A stretch of DNA of 59,277 nt, taken from NCBI GenBank assembly GCA_029261195.1, contig JAJDBU010000036.1:70087-129363 (forward strand), given 5' to 3'. Positions within the stretch are counted from its first letter, which is position 1. Every line of letters begins with the position of its first letter. This document shows, one piece after another, positions 25,212 to 33,767 of this stretch. The notes under the pieces were generated by a model. That model worked only from the letters and a program-made list of their open reading frames with translations, was not told the origin of the DNA and made no database searches. The stretch is from Nitrospirota bacterium. GTDB lineage: Bacteria; Nitrospirota; Nitrospiria; SBBL01; JAADHI01. The position numbers and the translations under genes are program-made.

Positions 25212-25408
25212 TTATCCACAGCCTGCTTAAGATATGTATTACTCTTTACTAGGAAACCTTTCTCTTATTTACTTATTCTTTATTCACTGATTCTTATTAT
25301 GGGTAAACCTGGTTTACCAGGGGGGTTAATGAGGTTTACTAGGGGGGTTAACCTCATTAACCAGGGGGTGTCAGATTTTGATCACCCTGGTTAACCTGGT
25401 TTACCAGG
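25212..25408. other. origin-like region: DnaA box, AT-rich tract, GGTTWACC palindromes
   Basis: A consensus DnaA box TTATCCACA lies at 25,212-25,220. An AT-rich tract follows (about 25,225-25,300). Then come a 17-base palindrome (25,302-25,318), an 11-bp inverted repeat (25,324-25,334 with 25,352-25,362), GGTTAACC at 25,346 and 25,389, and a second copy of CCTGGTTTACCAGG at 25,395-25,408 (first at 25,308). The gap 24,931-25,390 has no good gene. The combination fits a replication origin with iteron-like binding sites, next to a replication-type gene whose 3' end overlaps the last repeats. Confidence 0.65.
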
Positions 25409-25759
25409 TCTAGTCCCCGAGGGATCGAAGGGATCAATCAGCTCGTAAAGATTGCTGTGACACCCTCGCTGATCGCTCCGGGTCGTTTTTTTTAATAGGC
25501 TTTTTTGAATCAGGATGCCAACAGCCCGAACAGCCCTTGGACGGCTGCAACCCAGGATCGAACTCAATCGTCTGTATGAGGGGAAGCAGACCCTTTTCTC
25601 TCCGCTACCATCAGCGTGCCGGGCCAGGACGCAATAGACGGCAATCTCATAAACCGACAATCCCATCTCCAGGATCACACTATGGCACCAGAACCATGAA
25701 CGGGATCTGGCGTCCTCCAACACATCCGATGCCCCTACGGCGACAAAATCTTTTTCCAT
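25391..25759 (-). CDS. small winged-helix replication-type protein
   Basis: 122 residues, ATG at 25759 with AGAGGAAACAAG before it. The body is a winged helix-turn-helix (LSVYEIAVYCVLARHADGSG, then PSYRRLSSILGCSRPRAVRA), as in plasmid and phage replication proteins that recruit helicase loaders. Its last codons lie in the palindromic repeats of the origin-like region. The downstream gene on the same strand is a DnaC-like loader, supporting an initiation role. It is too short for a classical Rep initiator, so it may be a helper protein. Confidence 0.65.
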   Translation of the reverse strand: MEKDFVAVGASDVLEDARSRSWFWCHSVILEMGLSVYEIAVYCVLARHADGSGEKRVCFPSYRRLSSILGCSRPRAVRAVGILIQKSLLKKTTRSDQRGCHSNLYELIDPFDPSGTRPGKPG

Positions 25760-25851
25760 TCTTGTTTCCTCTCTGACGAGTAGAATGTTTTCTTGATTTG
25801 TAACGATATTATCCCGAATAAGAATTTTATTGTTTTAAGTTTTATTTACCC

Positions 25852-25917
25852 TACCACCAAAACCGTAAAATTAATTGCCACGTTAATGTGGCATTTTTTT
25901 TTACGGTTTTGGTGGTA
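25852..25917. repeat. 19-bp perfect inverted repeat with an inner hairpin
   Basis: Arms 25,852-25,870 and 25,899-25,917 (TACCACCAAAACCGTAAAA and its complement) are perfect over 19 bp. The 28-base interior holds a second hairpin (GCCAC...GTGGC, 25,877-25,892) and a T-rich run. It lies between the divergent winged-helix gene and parM-like gene, where a centromere, operator, bidirectional terminator or single-strand origin could sit. Confidence 0.85.
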
Positions 25918-26045
25918 TAACCGATATTGAGCCACAGGACTGGCATAAAAGGGTGCCGATGAATTTAGAAGAATGGCGCTCCTGTGGTGTCACAAGTGGC
26001 GTTTTGAGAGATTAAATAAACCCTGTTGTAGGCAAGGAGTGAACA

Positions 26046-27014
26046 ATGATGGTTCCTGTTGGACTCGATGTCGGCTACGGCTTCACAAAAGTAGCGACTT
26101 CAAAAAAAGTAATCCGATTTTCCTCGACTGTGGGTCGGGCGGAACGCCTGGCCTATCAACCTGAAAATTTTGGATTGGATCAACCTGGAAATGCGGTCAT
26201 CCTGAACAAGCGTTCTTATTTTGTCGGTGAGCTGGCTGAAAAACAGAGTGCGATTAAATACAAATTCTGCGACAGAGAGTGGGTCAACTCAGATCTCTAT
26301 CGCGTTCTTATTCTGGCTGCTTTCAGTCAGGCAAAACTTCTGAAGAAACCCTGTGCCTTGGTGACTGGCCTACCCGTTGATTATTTCGGAGACAGGCAGA
26401 AGGTGATTGATCTGCTCAAGGGTGAATCGTTGTTTGAGATTCAACTTGATCAGATTCGGGTGATCCCTCAGCCCTTCGGCACGCTCTTCGATCTACTGCT
26501 TTCTCCTGATGGGGGAATCCAAGAAGAATTGCTAGGGGCACAATCCGTCGGCTTAATTGACATCGGCCATTACACGACCGACTGCATCTTTGTCGATGCC
26601 CTTTCCTATGTGGAGCACGCCAGTGGAACAAGCGCCGGGATGAGTCTGGCCTTCGAGACCATCGCTCGTGAAATGAAATCGAAAATGGCACTTTCATTTG
26701 CACCGGAGCATTTTGTTGAAAGGCTTGCCTTCCAATGGGCCGATCAAAGTCCATATCGGCCTCCCAAGGAACTGGTTCGTCTCATCAAGTCGGCCTACAC
26801 CGATTTGGCCGATCAGATCAGCGGATATGTCCGGACGCTTTGGAGTCGAAAGGGATTTCCTGATCGGGTCATCCTGACGGGAGGAGGGGCTTATCTTCTT
26901 GGAGGTCTTCTCAAAGAACGGATGCCAAAAATAGTTGTGGCGAAGGATCCTGATCTTGCCAACGTCAGAGGCTATCTCAAGTATGGGCAACGTTTGTTTG
27001 GAGAAAAGGTATGA
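26046..27014 (+). CDS. ParM/StbA-like actin-type segregation ATPase
   Basis: 322 residues, ATG with AAGGAG six bases before. Actin-fold signatures are visible: phosphate-1 loop DVGYGFTKVA (about 9), phosphate-2 loop GLIDIGHYTTDC (about 166) and adenosine motif VILTGGGAYLLGG (about 279). Such proteins form filaments that push plasmid copies apart. The next gene overlaps by four bases and is likely the adaptor, and the inverted repeats upstream could be the centromere. A segregation motor suggests the element has, or recently had, an autonomous plasmid stage. Confidence 0.85.
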   Translation: MMVPVGLDVGYGFTKVATSKKVIRFSSTVGRAERLAYQPENFGLDQPGNAVILNKRSYFVGELAEKQSAIKYKFCDREWVNSDLYRVLILAAFSQAKLLKKPCALVTGLPVDYFGDRQKVIDLLKGESLFEIQLDQIRVIPQPFGTLFDLLLSPDGGIQEELLGAQSVGLIDIGHYTTDCIFVDALSYVEHASGTSAGMSLAFETIAREMKSKMALSFAPEHFVERLAFQWADQSPYRPPKELVRLIKSAYTDLADQISGYVRTLWSRKGFPDRVILTGGGAYLLGGLLKERMPKIVVAKDPDLANVRGYLKYGQRLFGEKV

Positions 27015-27250
27015 GTGATAAAAAGATTCAAACTCTCAGGATTAGAATGAATCCGGAACGAAATATTTGGGACAAGCAGATCTTGGATTGGTTGGAGACG
27101 CTCCCTTTAGGCTACCGGACGAAGTCGATTAAGGAAGCTCTAGTGGGAGTAATTAACAGTAAAAAATCGGGAGATATCAGTTCAAGGTCTGGCACCCAAG
27201 TATACTCCGAACTTGATCAGCAGATAGACACACTCTTTGAGCGTTCTTAG
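27011..27250 (+). CDS. ParR-like small partner of the ParM-like protein
   Basis: 79 residues, start overlapping the parM-like stop (ATGAG). The N-terminus (KIQTLRIRMNPERNIWDKQI) could form the strand of a ribbon-helix-helix, and the acidic C-terminus resembles the filament-binding tail of ParR/StbB. Size and position support the adaptor role; there is no diagnostic motif. Confidence 0.6.
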   Translation: MSDKKIQTLRIRMNPERNIWDKQILDWLETLPLGYRTKSIKEALVGVINSKKSGDISSRSGTQVYSELDQQIDTLFERS

Positions 27251-27279
27251 CTATTAGGGAAATAACTAAAGATCTTCCG

Positions 27280-27510
27280 ATGAAAAATGATACCTCAAAA
27301 AAGCTTAAAACCTTAAGCCCTGGCCGACTGCTTTCTTTAAGAGAAGCCGCCGCCTATATGGGATGGACTATCTGGGAAATCCGACGATTTGTTTGGTCCG
27401 GCGAAGTCCCATTTATTCGAAGAGGGAAACGGAAGATTTTTATTGACCGTAAGGATCTAGACACATGGGTTGATAGTAATAAAGAGCGCTGGAATGATGA
27501 TCTACTCTAA
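27280..27510 (+). CDS. excisionase-like helix-turn-helix protein
   Basis: 76 residues. A MerR/Xis-type winged helix (LSLREAAAYMGWTIWEIRRF, then VPFIRRGKRKIFIDRKDLDT) typical of excisionases and AlpA-like regulators. It starts 29 bases after the parR-like gene and lies about 450 bases before the integrase, the expected place for an excision factor. A regulatory DNA-binding role alone is also possible. Confidence 0.75.
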   Translation: MKNDTSKKLKTLSPGRLLSLREAAAYMGWTIWEIRRFVWSGEVPFIRRGKRKIFIDRKDLDTWVDSNKERWNDDLL

Positions 27511-27623
27511 GAATTGCCAATCAGTAATGTTCTCATATCTATCCAATATCAGTACGTCTTACAACCCCTCTTCCCCATAAACCTTCTCTTGACATAATGT
27601 ATTCTATCGATTACGTTGTTCGC

Positions 27624-27821
27624 ATGTCAGAGGTCGGGAAAAAGATCAGGCAGTTAAGGAAAGAGCGCGGATGGACACAAGAGCAACTTGCCAATCAATC
27701 AGGTTTGCATCGTGTTAGTATTGCGCAGATTGAGGTCGGCATTCGGAAAGATCCAGACCTTTCTTCGCGCAGGAAGTTAGCGAAAGCATTCGGGATGGAT
27801 ATTGTCGATTTACTTGATTAG
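27624..27821 (+). CDS. Xre-family transcriptional regulator
   Basis: 65 residues from the ATG at 27624; an in-frame ATG at 27597 would add nine residues. A single helix-turn-helix of the Cro/CI type fills it (IRQLRKERGWTQEQLANQSG). A TTGACA at 27,589-27,594 with TACGTT 17 bases on would place transcription start at or near the ATG, giving a leaderless or very short-leader message; the -10 match is weak. It probably controls the integrase or excision genes. Confidence 0.8.
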   Translation: MSEVGKKIRQLRKERGWTQEQLANQSGLHRVSIAQIEVGIRKDPDLSSRRKLAKAFGMDIVDLLD

Positions 27822-27965
27822 TCCTTTTCCTGCTATACAACATGGCAGACATTCGCCAGAAGTAAATAAAACAATCGAAAAATATATTTTCTAGGATTTC
27901 GTCTAAAATATTTCGATTTAGAATACTGACTATTATCGATCCTAAACACAATTGGAGAGACCAAA

Positions 27966-29099
27966 ATGGGAAGTATCTACAAACCAAAGTACAGAGATAA
28001 GGATGGTAAGGTCAAAGTCTCGTCAATCTACTGGATAAAATACTACACGAATGGGAGGCCTATACGGGAAAGCTCCCATTCACCTAAACATGAAATAGCA
28101 AAGCGAGCTTTGAAAATTAGGGAGGGAAGGTCCGCTCAGGGTCTTCCTCTTGGAATTAACCTTGAAAAAGTGACCTTTGACGAACTTGCCAATGATTATA
28201 TCAATGACTACCAACTGAATAAGAGGCGATCTATAGAAACAGCGAGACACCTTGTTAAACATCTTAGCGATTTTTTCTATGGGATGCGAGCCGTAGAAAT
28301 CGGAACCGATAAAGTACGAGCATATTTGGCCTTCCGGAATAAACAAGTCGAGAGTGTAGGACGAACAGTGGCAAACGCTAGCCTCAATCGTGAACTTGAG
28401 GCTTTAAAGAGAATGTTAAATCTTGGAAGACAGGCTTGCAAAGTGGCTCACCTTCCCTATATTAAAATGCTCGAGGAGGATAATATCCGTACAGGGTATT
28501 TTGAGCATGATGAATTTCTTGCACTAAGAGAAGCCCTTCCAGATTACGTCAAAGTCCCAGTTACCATTGCTTATTATACGGGAATGCGATCAAATGAAAT
28601 TCTGAATCTTTGCTGGGATCAGGTCAACCTAGAAGATGGAAAGATTCTTCTCTCTTCTGAACAGACGAAGAACAAGTCTCCTCGGATGATATTTCTTACT
28701 GGAGAGCTTTTGCAGGTACTCATGATTGCTAGAGAGACACGAGAACAAGCTTATTCCCATTGTCCATGGGTATGCCAAAAGGACGGAGAGCGCTTGCAGA
28801 GCTTCAAGAAATCATGGAAGACAGCGCTTAAACTTGTTGGTCTTGAGGGAAGGCTTTTCCATGACTTCAGGCGAACAGCCGTTCGCAATATGGTTCGGGC
28901 TGGAATCCCCGAAAAAGTAGCCATGAGCATTTCAGGACATAAAACCCGTTCAATTTTTGATCGATATAATATCGTTTCTGAGTCAGACCTGAAAACCGCA
29001 GCGGAAAAAATCAATGCCCTAAATTCAGTTACGGGCAAAGTTACGGGCAAAGTGGAGAGATTTGAAGGTGAAATGAGAACATCAAACTACTACAACTGA
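27966..29099 (+). CDS. tyrosine recombinase (integrase)
   Basis: 377 residues, ATG with GGAGAGACC before it. The catalytic domain shows the first Arg in YTGMRSNEILNLCW, the HxxR box in FHDFRRTAVRNM and the final Tyr in GHKTRSIFDRY. The N-terminal third is an arm-binding plus SAM-like core-binding region. The gene ends 15 bases before the 3' end of tRNA-Arg, the usual arrangement for tRNA-targeting integrases. It marks the right end of the mobile element. Confidence 0.92.
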   Translation: MGSIYKPKYRDKDGKVKVSSIYWIKYYTNGRPIRESSHSPKHEIAKRALKIREGRSAQGLPLGINLEKVTFDELANDYINDYQLNKRRSIETARHLVKHLSDFFYGMRAVEIGTDKVRAYLAFRNKQVESVGRTVANASLNRELEALKRMLNLGRQACKVAHLPYIKMLEEDNIRTGYFEHDEFLALREALPDYVKVPVTIAYYTGMRSNEILNLCWDQVNLEDGKILLSSEQTKNKSPRMIFLTGELLQVLMIARETREQAYSHCPWVCQKDGERLQSFKKSWKTALKLVGLEGRLFHDFRRTAVRNMVRAGIPEKVAMSISGHKTRSIFDRYNIVSESDLKTAAEKINALNSVTGKVTGKVERFEGEMRTSNYYN

Positions 29100-29113
29100 T
29101 TGATTTTAAAGGG

Positions 29114-29187
29114 TGCGCCCAGAGGGATTCGAACCCCCGACCCCTTGGTTCGAAGCCAAGTACTCTATCCAGCTGAGCTATGGGCGC
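29114..29187 (-). tRNA. tRNA-Arg (anticodon TCG), integration site
   Basis: A full cloverleaf can be drawn: acceptor GCGCCCA/TGGGCGC, anticodon stem CTTGG/CCAAG with loop CTTCGAA (anticodon TCG), and T-arm with GGTTCGAATCC. CCA is not encoded. The 3' end faces the integrase gene, so the right attachment site of the element most likely lies in the 3' half (about 29,111-29,160). Confidence 0.93.
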
Positions 29188-29300
29188 ATGATTTCTTAAT
29201 CGGGTTTATTTCCTTGTGGGGAACCCAAACTAAATCAGGTCGGTTTGTTTGAATCCATGTTCCAGTAGACGGATAGCTTTGGAAGGACATGGGTAAAAAG

Positions 29301-29373
29301 GGTGAGTGAAGGGAATCGAACCCTCAACCACTGGAACCACAGACCAGTGCTCTACCATTGAGCTACACTCACC
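29301..29373 (-). tRNA. tRNA-His (anticodon GTG)
   Basis: Cloverleaf with acceptor GTGAGTG/CACTCAC plus the extra 5' G paired to discriminator C that marks tRNA-His. The anticodon loop is CTGTGGT; the stem CTGG/CCAG closes with one T-T mismatch beside the loop, which I take as tolerated. CCA is not encoded. It is the first chromosomal gene beyond the tRNA-Arg. Confidence 0.9.
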
Positions 29374-29417
29374 ATACGAGATCCAAATATCGAAGATACT
29401 ACCATTTCAGAAGATTT

Positions 29418-29921
29418 TCAATCAATAGAAATAACTTCGATGTCAAAAATCAGTTCTTTCCCTGCCAGAGGATGATTGAAATCGATAACGACTGTTTTTT
29501 CCCGAACCTCTTTAATCACAACGGGGAAATTTTCTCCTCCAGGACCTTGGCCTCTAATACGGAGGCCCTCTTTGAGTTCAAGGTCTTTTGGCAGTCGTGA
29601 TTTGTCAACCTCATCAAAGGCCTCGGGATTGATTGTTCCGTATCCTCCTTCAGGGGCAACCTTTATCATTTTTTTCTCACCCGTTTTCAGTCCGTACATC
29701 TGATTTTCAAGTCCAAGGAAAATTTTTCCCTCTCCTTGAACAAATTCCAAGGGTCCTTTGTCCTTCGTACTCTCAATTTGATGTCCTTCGACGGTCAAGA
29801 CATAATCAAATTTCACCTTGCTTCCTTTGGTAATCACTTTTTCATTAGTGGCGGCGTGAGAAATCTGAGATATTGCCAAAAAAAACAAAATACCACTCAA
29901 AATAACTTTAAAATATTTCAT
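29418..29921 (-). CDS. periplasmic SlyD-like FKBP-type peptidyl-prolyl isomerase
   Basis: 167 residues from the ATG at 29921; an upstream TTG is less likely. A Sec signal peptide (KYFKVILSGILFFLAI...SHA) covers about the first 24 residues. The FKBP fold of the SlyD type follows: SKVKFDYVLTVEGHQIEST, LGLENQMYGLKTGEKK and DFNHPLAGKELIFDIEV, with an inserted flap domain. It should catalyse prolyl isomerisation or act as a chaperone in the periplasm. The His-rich SlyD tail is absent. Confidence 0.85.
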   Translation of the reverse strand: MKYFKVILSGILFFLAISQISHAATNEKVITKGSKVKFDYVLTVEGHQIESTKDKGPLEFVQGEGKIFLGLENQMYGLKTGEKKMIKVAPEGGYGTINPEAFDEVDKSRLPKDLELKEGLRIRGQGPGGENFPVVIKEVREKTVVIDFNHPLAGKELIFDIEVISID

Positions 29922-30085
29922 ACAATACAACCTTTCCTGGATCTCCCTAATGCGGGGTGTTAATTAATTTTAATTTAATCGGCCTTCGCCATACCCACAC
30001 CGGCGACAAAATAAATCCGGAGTGTCTGACCCGCATGTTATTTCGGAACAGATTCTAAGTCAAGCAGGTTTTTTGTATTTTTTAT

Positions 30086-30405
30086 GTGCCTCATGAAACG
30101 GTAGACCGCTCAGGCTTGAAGGTTACAGCAGAAATGCCCGATGTAAGCGAAGGCTCATATACGTTGCCCTTAATTGTTTCCCTGAATCAGGGGGATAATG
30201 CGATTGTGATTGAAACAGGAGACGCTTTGAGAATTGTCAATGCGAATGCAAAAATGATCAATATACAACGAACGGTGGTACTGGTCTCTCCAGTGGCCTG
30301 GCACTTGTCTTGCCAACAACCGGGCCTTCGTCACTATTCTGAGGGCACTATTTATCGTTGACCTGGAGAGTGGCGACCGGGTGATTATGTCGAAATAAGA
30401 TGCAG
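30086..30405 (+). pseudogene. probable remnant of a larger secreted protein gene
   Basis: The first frame (30,086-30,361) reads EGSYTLPLIVSLNQGDNAIV, a beta-rich stretch as in extracellular domains, but has no ribosome binding site. A second frame continues from about 30,300 to 30,402 and ends NRAFVTILRALFIVDLESGD followed by RVIMSK and a stop, a phrase like beta-propeller/NHL ends. The join between frames looks like decay by frameshift and deletion. Identification is tentative. Confidence 0.35.
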
Positions 30406-30539
30406 AGCCTGGTTTCCATTTTGGAATGTCGGATTAGAAAAGAACAGATGAATCTGTTCTTGATTTGGGGAAGGAATGATTACCTTTTGAATCTTGCCCC
30501 CCCCTCCCGACTAGGCCGCCGGGAGGGAAGGGCAAATCT

Positions 30540-32393
30540 TTACTGCGTCGCTTCTTCCATGATTTCCATCATTCTTTTGACGTAGTCATTTTTAGAACTC
30601 AGCTCGTCATCAATGAGCTGAGCACTTTCAAAAAGCTGAACAATACACTTCGTGAGCATCGGATCTTTGTCATTCGCGATATATCGCTTTGACAGGTTGC
30701 GAATAACCGCGTGATCCGTATTCACTTCCAAAATTCGCTTCGACGAAGGCATCTCCTGCCCCATCATTTTCATTAAGTGTTCCGTGTGTTTATCGGCACC
30801 GTCTGCTTTTGCAACCAAGGTTACGGCCGAATCAACGAGGCGTTTTGAAACCTTCACATCTTCGGTGCGATCTTTCAAGGTTTCTTTGAAGAGGTCGATC
30901 AGGGCTTCGGACAGCTTGTTATCTTTTTCCTCTTCTTTTTCCGGATCTTTTAAATCGATATCGCCTTTGTCGATGGCCTTGACTTTTTTTCCGTCATATT
31001 CCTGAATAGAGGGGATGATGAAGGCATCAGAGGGATCGATCAAAAACAAGACCTCGGTTTCGTGCTTCTTGAAATACTCCATGTTCGGATTATTTTCAAC
31101 TTGAGCACGATTTTCCCCCGTTAAATAGTAGATCTCTTGTTGGTCCTCTTTCATGCGAGAGACATATTCCTTAAAAGACGAAAGTTCGCCCTCTTTTTGA
31201 AGCGAGGTTTCAAAACGCACGAGATCGATCACCTTGTCTTTGTTGACGAAATCGTTATTGACGCCATACTTAAACAGACGGCCGAAGACCTTGTAGAAAT
31301 CGTTGTATTTTTCAGTCTCTTTGCTCGCCATTTTCTCAAGCCACTGGAGTACTTTACTGGTGAGGGTGGTTTTGAGTTTTTGCATAACGGGTGAGGACTG
31401 CACCATTTCCCGTGACACGTTTAAGGACAGATCCGCCGTATCCACAACACCTCTCAGGAAATGAAGATATTCCGGTAGCAGATCCTTACAATCTTCCATA
31501 ATCATGACTTTGTTGGAGTAGAGCTGCAAAGTTTTGTGGTCTTGCGTTCTCATGAGATCAAAAGAATCCTTTTGAGGAATGAAGAGAAGTGCCTTAAATG
31601 TCGAGCCAACTCCTTCCAAAGACAGGTGTAAATGGGCCAGAGGATCTTCCCAGTCGTTAGAGACGAATTTATAAAAAGCATTCAGGTCTTCTTCTTTGAT
31701 ATCCTTTTTATTTTTGATCCAGAGGGCTTCGACAGTATTGACTTTTTCCTTGCCGATGAAAATGGAAAAATCGGCGAAGTTCGAATATTTTTTGATGGTT
31801 TCTTTTATTTTGTACTCTTGTGAAAATTCCTTAAAGTCATCTTTCAACTTAAACGAAATCTTTGTACCCCGTTCGCTTTTGTCAATCTCTTCAATGCTGT
31901 AGCTTCCATCGCCGGAAGAGGTCCAGCGCAGACCAACAGAGTCTTTGTCTGCGTGGCGGGTTTCGATTGTAATTTCATCCGTGACCATGAAGGCCGAATA
32001 AAACCCGACCCCAAATTGTCCGATCAAATCACCGGCATCTTTTTTCTCTTCTTTTACCTGCTTTAAAAACGCTAATGTTCCGGAAGACGCGATCATGCCG
32101 ATATTTTTGATCAAGTCATCGCGTGACATGCCAATGCCGGAATCTTCGATGGAGAAAGTTTGTGCCTTGTCGTCGGCTTCAATTTTAATGGAGAGTTCTT
32201 TGTTACGATCAAGGATGGTGTCATCAGACATCTGTAAATAACGGACTTTATTAGATGCGTCTGAAGCGTTGGAGATCAACTCTCGCAGGAAAATTTCAGG
32301 GTGGGTGTAGAGGGAATGAATGATTAAATGGAGAAGTTGTTTCATTTCCGCTTTATATTCAAATGTTTCTTTATTGCTCTCTAGCGTACTCAT
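30540..32393 (-). CDS. htpG: molecular chaperone HtpG (Hsp90)
   Basis: 617 residues, normal length for bacterial Hsp90. The N-terminal ATPase has ELISNASDA (N box), SIEDSGIGMSRDD (G1) and GQFGVGFYSAFMV (G2). The catalytic Arg lies in the middle-domain region FLRGVVDTADLSLNVSREM, and the dimerisation domain follows. It assists folding of client proteins in the cytoplasm and is usually heat-inducible. Single gene with its own promoter region; distinct from the GHKL ATPase on the mobile element. Confidence 0.96.
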   Translation of the reverse strand: MSTLESNKETFEYKAEMKQLLHLIIHSLYTHPEIFLRELISNASDASNKVRYLQMSDDTILDRNKELSIKIEADDKAQTFSIEDSGIGMSRDDLIKNIGMIASSGTLAFLKQVKEEKKDAGDLIGQFGVGFYSAFMVTDEITIETRHADKDSVGLRWTSSGDGSYSIEEIDKSERGTKISFKLKDDFKEFSQEYKIKETIKKYSNFADFSIFIGKEKVNTVEALWIKNKKDIKEEDLNAFYKFVSNDWEDPLAHLHLSLEGVGSTFKALLFIPQKDSFDLMRTQDHKTLQLYSNKVMIMEDCKDLLPEYLHFLRGVVDTADLSLNVSREMVQSSPVMQKLKTTLTSKVLQWLEKMASKETEKYNDFYKVFGRLFKYGVNNDFVNKDKVIDLVRFETSLQKEGELSSFKEYVSRMKEDQQEIYYLTGENRAQVENNPNMEYFKKHETEVLFLIDPSDAFIIPSIQEYDGKKVKAIDKGDIDLKDPEKEEEKDNKLSEALIDLFKETLKDRTEDVKVSKRLVDSAVTLVAKADGADKHTEHLMKMMGQEMPSSKRILEVNTDHAVIRNLSKRYIANDKDPMLTKCIVQLFESAQLIDDELSSKNDYVKRMMEIMEEATQ

Positions 32394-32590
32394 CTTTATT
32401 GCTCCTTTTTTCGTTTGTTTTAATGTTTGCTGAAAATAAACTTATATCGCTGGCTAAAATGTAGCCATTATTTTAGAAAATTCAAGGCCCGGCGTAAGCA
32501 AAAGTCCTCCTGCATAGCTCACTCAGGCCCTTGGGAGTCTTCTGGAGGGACGAGGTTCTTCGTCTTGACACGGCCTGAAAACCCCGTAAA

Positions 32591-33715
32591 ATGAGCAACA
32601 TGTCGAATACATGGGTTTTATTACTGTTTTTCCTGATGTTGCTACCCCTCGGATGTTTCAAGCAGGACCCGCCTCCGAAAAACCCCTTTCGCAAGCCAAT
32701 TCACTACGCAGTCGGCGAAAGTCCCTCACACATTATTTCTGCCGATCTGAACCAGGATGGTTGGCTCGACCTGATTGTTGCTAATACCCAGAGCAATACG
32801 ATTTCTATTCTCACCGGAAAAAATGACGGCAGCTTTCCCGACACAAAGACAATGAAGGTCGGTAGCAGACCCCGGTGGGTGGTGAGTGGCGATTTTAATG
32901 GAGACAAACAAACAGATCTTGGCGTATTGCTCAACGACGGGGATAGCCTGCAAATCCTCCTGAATCTGGGCGGAGGCCTCATGAAAAAGGGGGCGCTCTA
33001 CAAGGTCGACCGTTCCCCCTACTCAGCCGCTGTGGAGGATTTCAACCTGGATGGTCATCTTGATATCGCCATTGTTTCGCGCTTTGATCACTTGCTCGTC
33101 CTGATGGGCGACGGGACGGGCCAGTTTAAGACGGGTTTAAGGGGCGATCCCGGTGCGATTCCGACGACGGTCATCACCGGTCATTTTAATAAAGATCCCT
33201 TCATTGACCTTGCGATTGCGAATAACGGCTTGTCCAGTAGCGATGTTGCGCTCTACTTAGGGAAGGGGGATGGCGACTTTGAGAAAGGGTCCCGACTCCG
33301 TAGCGGGAAAAATCCACTTTTCCTGGTTGCTGAAGATTTCAACAAGGATGGGCACCCGGACATCCTGTCGATCAATGGTCTGGGGGATTCCATGACCCTC
33401 TTCTTTTCCGAAAAAGAGGGTACTTACTCAAAGGGTCGTGACATCGGAGCAGAAGGGGGACCCGTTTCAGCAATCGTACATGACTTGAATGGAGACAGCA
33501 TTTTAGATATCGCTGTGGTGAATACCCGAAGTAACGACCTTTCAATCATCATTGGGAAGCCGGATGGAGGATTTGGATACCCGCACCTGAATCTCTACAC
33601 GGGCAAAGCGCCCTTTTTTGTTTTGAAGGCAGACTTTAATTTGGATGGAAGAATCGATTTAGTTGTGGTGAATAATGACAATGAATCGATTTCGGTTCTT
33701 CTCGGAAAAAGATAA
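32591..33715 (+). CDS. FG-GAP/VCBS-repeat lipoprotein
   Basis: 374 residues. The signal peptide ends in a lipobox (LPLGC, Cys about 18-19 from the second Met), so it should be lipid-anchored. Seven or so repeats follow, each with a DxNxDGxxD-type calcium loop (DLNQDGWLDLIVAN, DFNLDGHLDIAIVS, DFNKDGHPDILSIN), which fold into a beta-propeller. The role is probably binding or surface structure; no enzymatic site is visible. It stands alone between the htpG promoter region and the tusA gene. Confidence 0.85.
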   Translation: MSNMSNTWVLLLFFLMLLPLGCFKQDPPPKNPFRKPIHYAVGESPSHIISADLNQDGWLDLIVANTQSNTISILTGKNDGSFPDTKTMKVGSRPRWVVSGDFNGDKQTDLGVLLNDGDSLQILLNLGGGLMKKGALYKVDRSPYSAAVEDFNLDGHLDIAIVSRFDHLLVLMGDGTGQFKTGLRGDPGAIPTTVITGHFNKDPFIDLAIANNGLSSSDVALYLGKGDGDFEKGSRLRSGKNPLFLVAEDFNKDGHPDILSINGLGDSMTLFFSEKEGTYSKGRDIGAEGGPVSAIVHDLNGDSILDIAVVNTRSNDLSIIIGKPDGGFGYPHLNLYTGKAPFFVLKADFNLDGRIDLVVVNNDNESISVLLGKR

Positions 33716-33767
33716 GTGCTGAATGCTCTCACCAGCCTGCTCTCCTCGCCGCTTCAGCCTTCCGAAC

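Noticed and set aside
25302-25408. Repeated GGTTWACC units as a CRISPR array
   Set aside because: The units are short palindromes at irregular spacing without uniform spacers, and no cas genes are near; origin iterons fit better.
25918-26045. Cobalamin-riboswitch-like GCCAC/GTGGTG sequence before the parM-like gene
   Set aside because: Only an 8-bp CCACAGGA/TCCTGTGG pairing is present, without the conserved riboswitch core, and the gene has no B12 link.
29301-29373. tRNA-His as a pseudogene because of a T-T mismatch in the anticodon stem
   Set aside because: All other stems, the anticodon and the His-specific extra G with discriminator C are intact, and one mismatch beside the loop is tolerated.
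30499-30532. GC-rich hairpin downstream of htpG as an intrinsic terminator
   Set aside because: The inverted repeat CCCTCCCG/CGGGAGGG is real, but neither strand has a T run after it.
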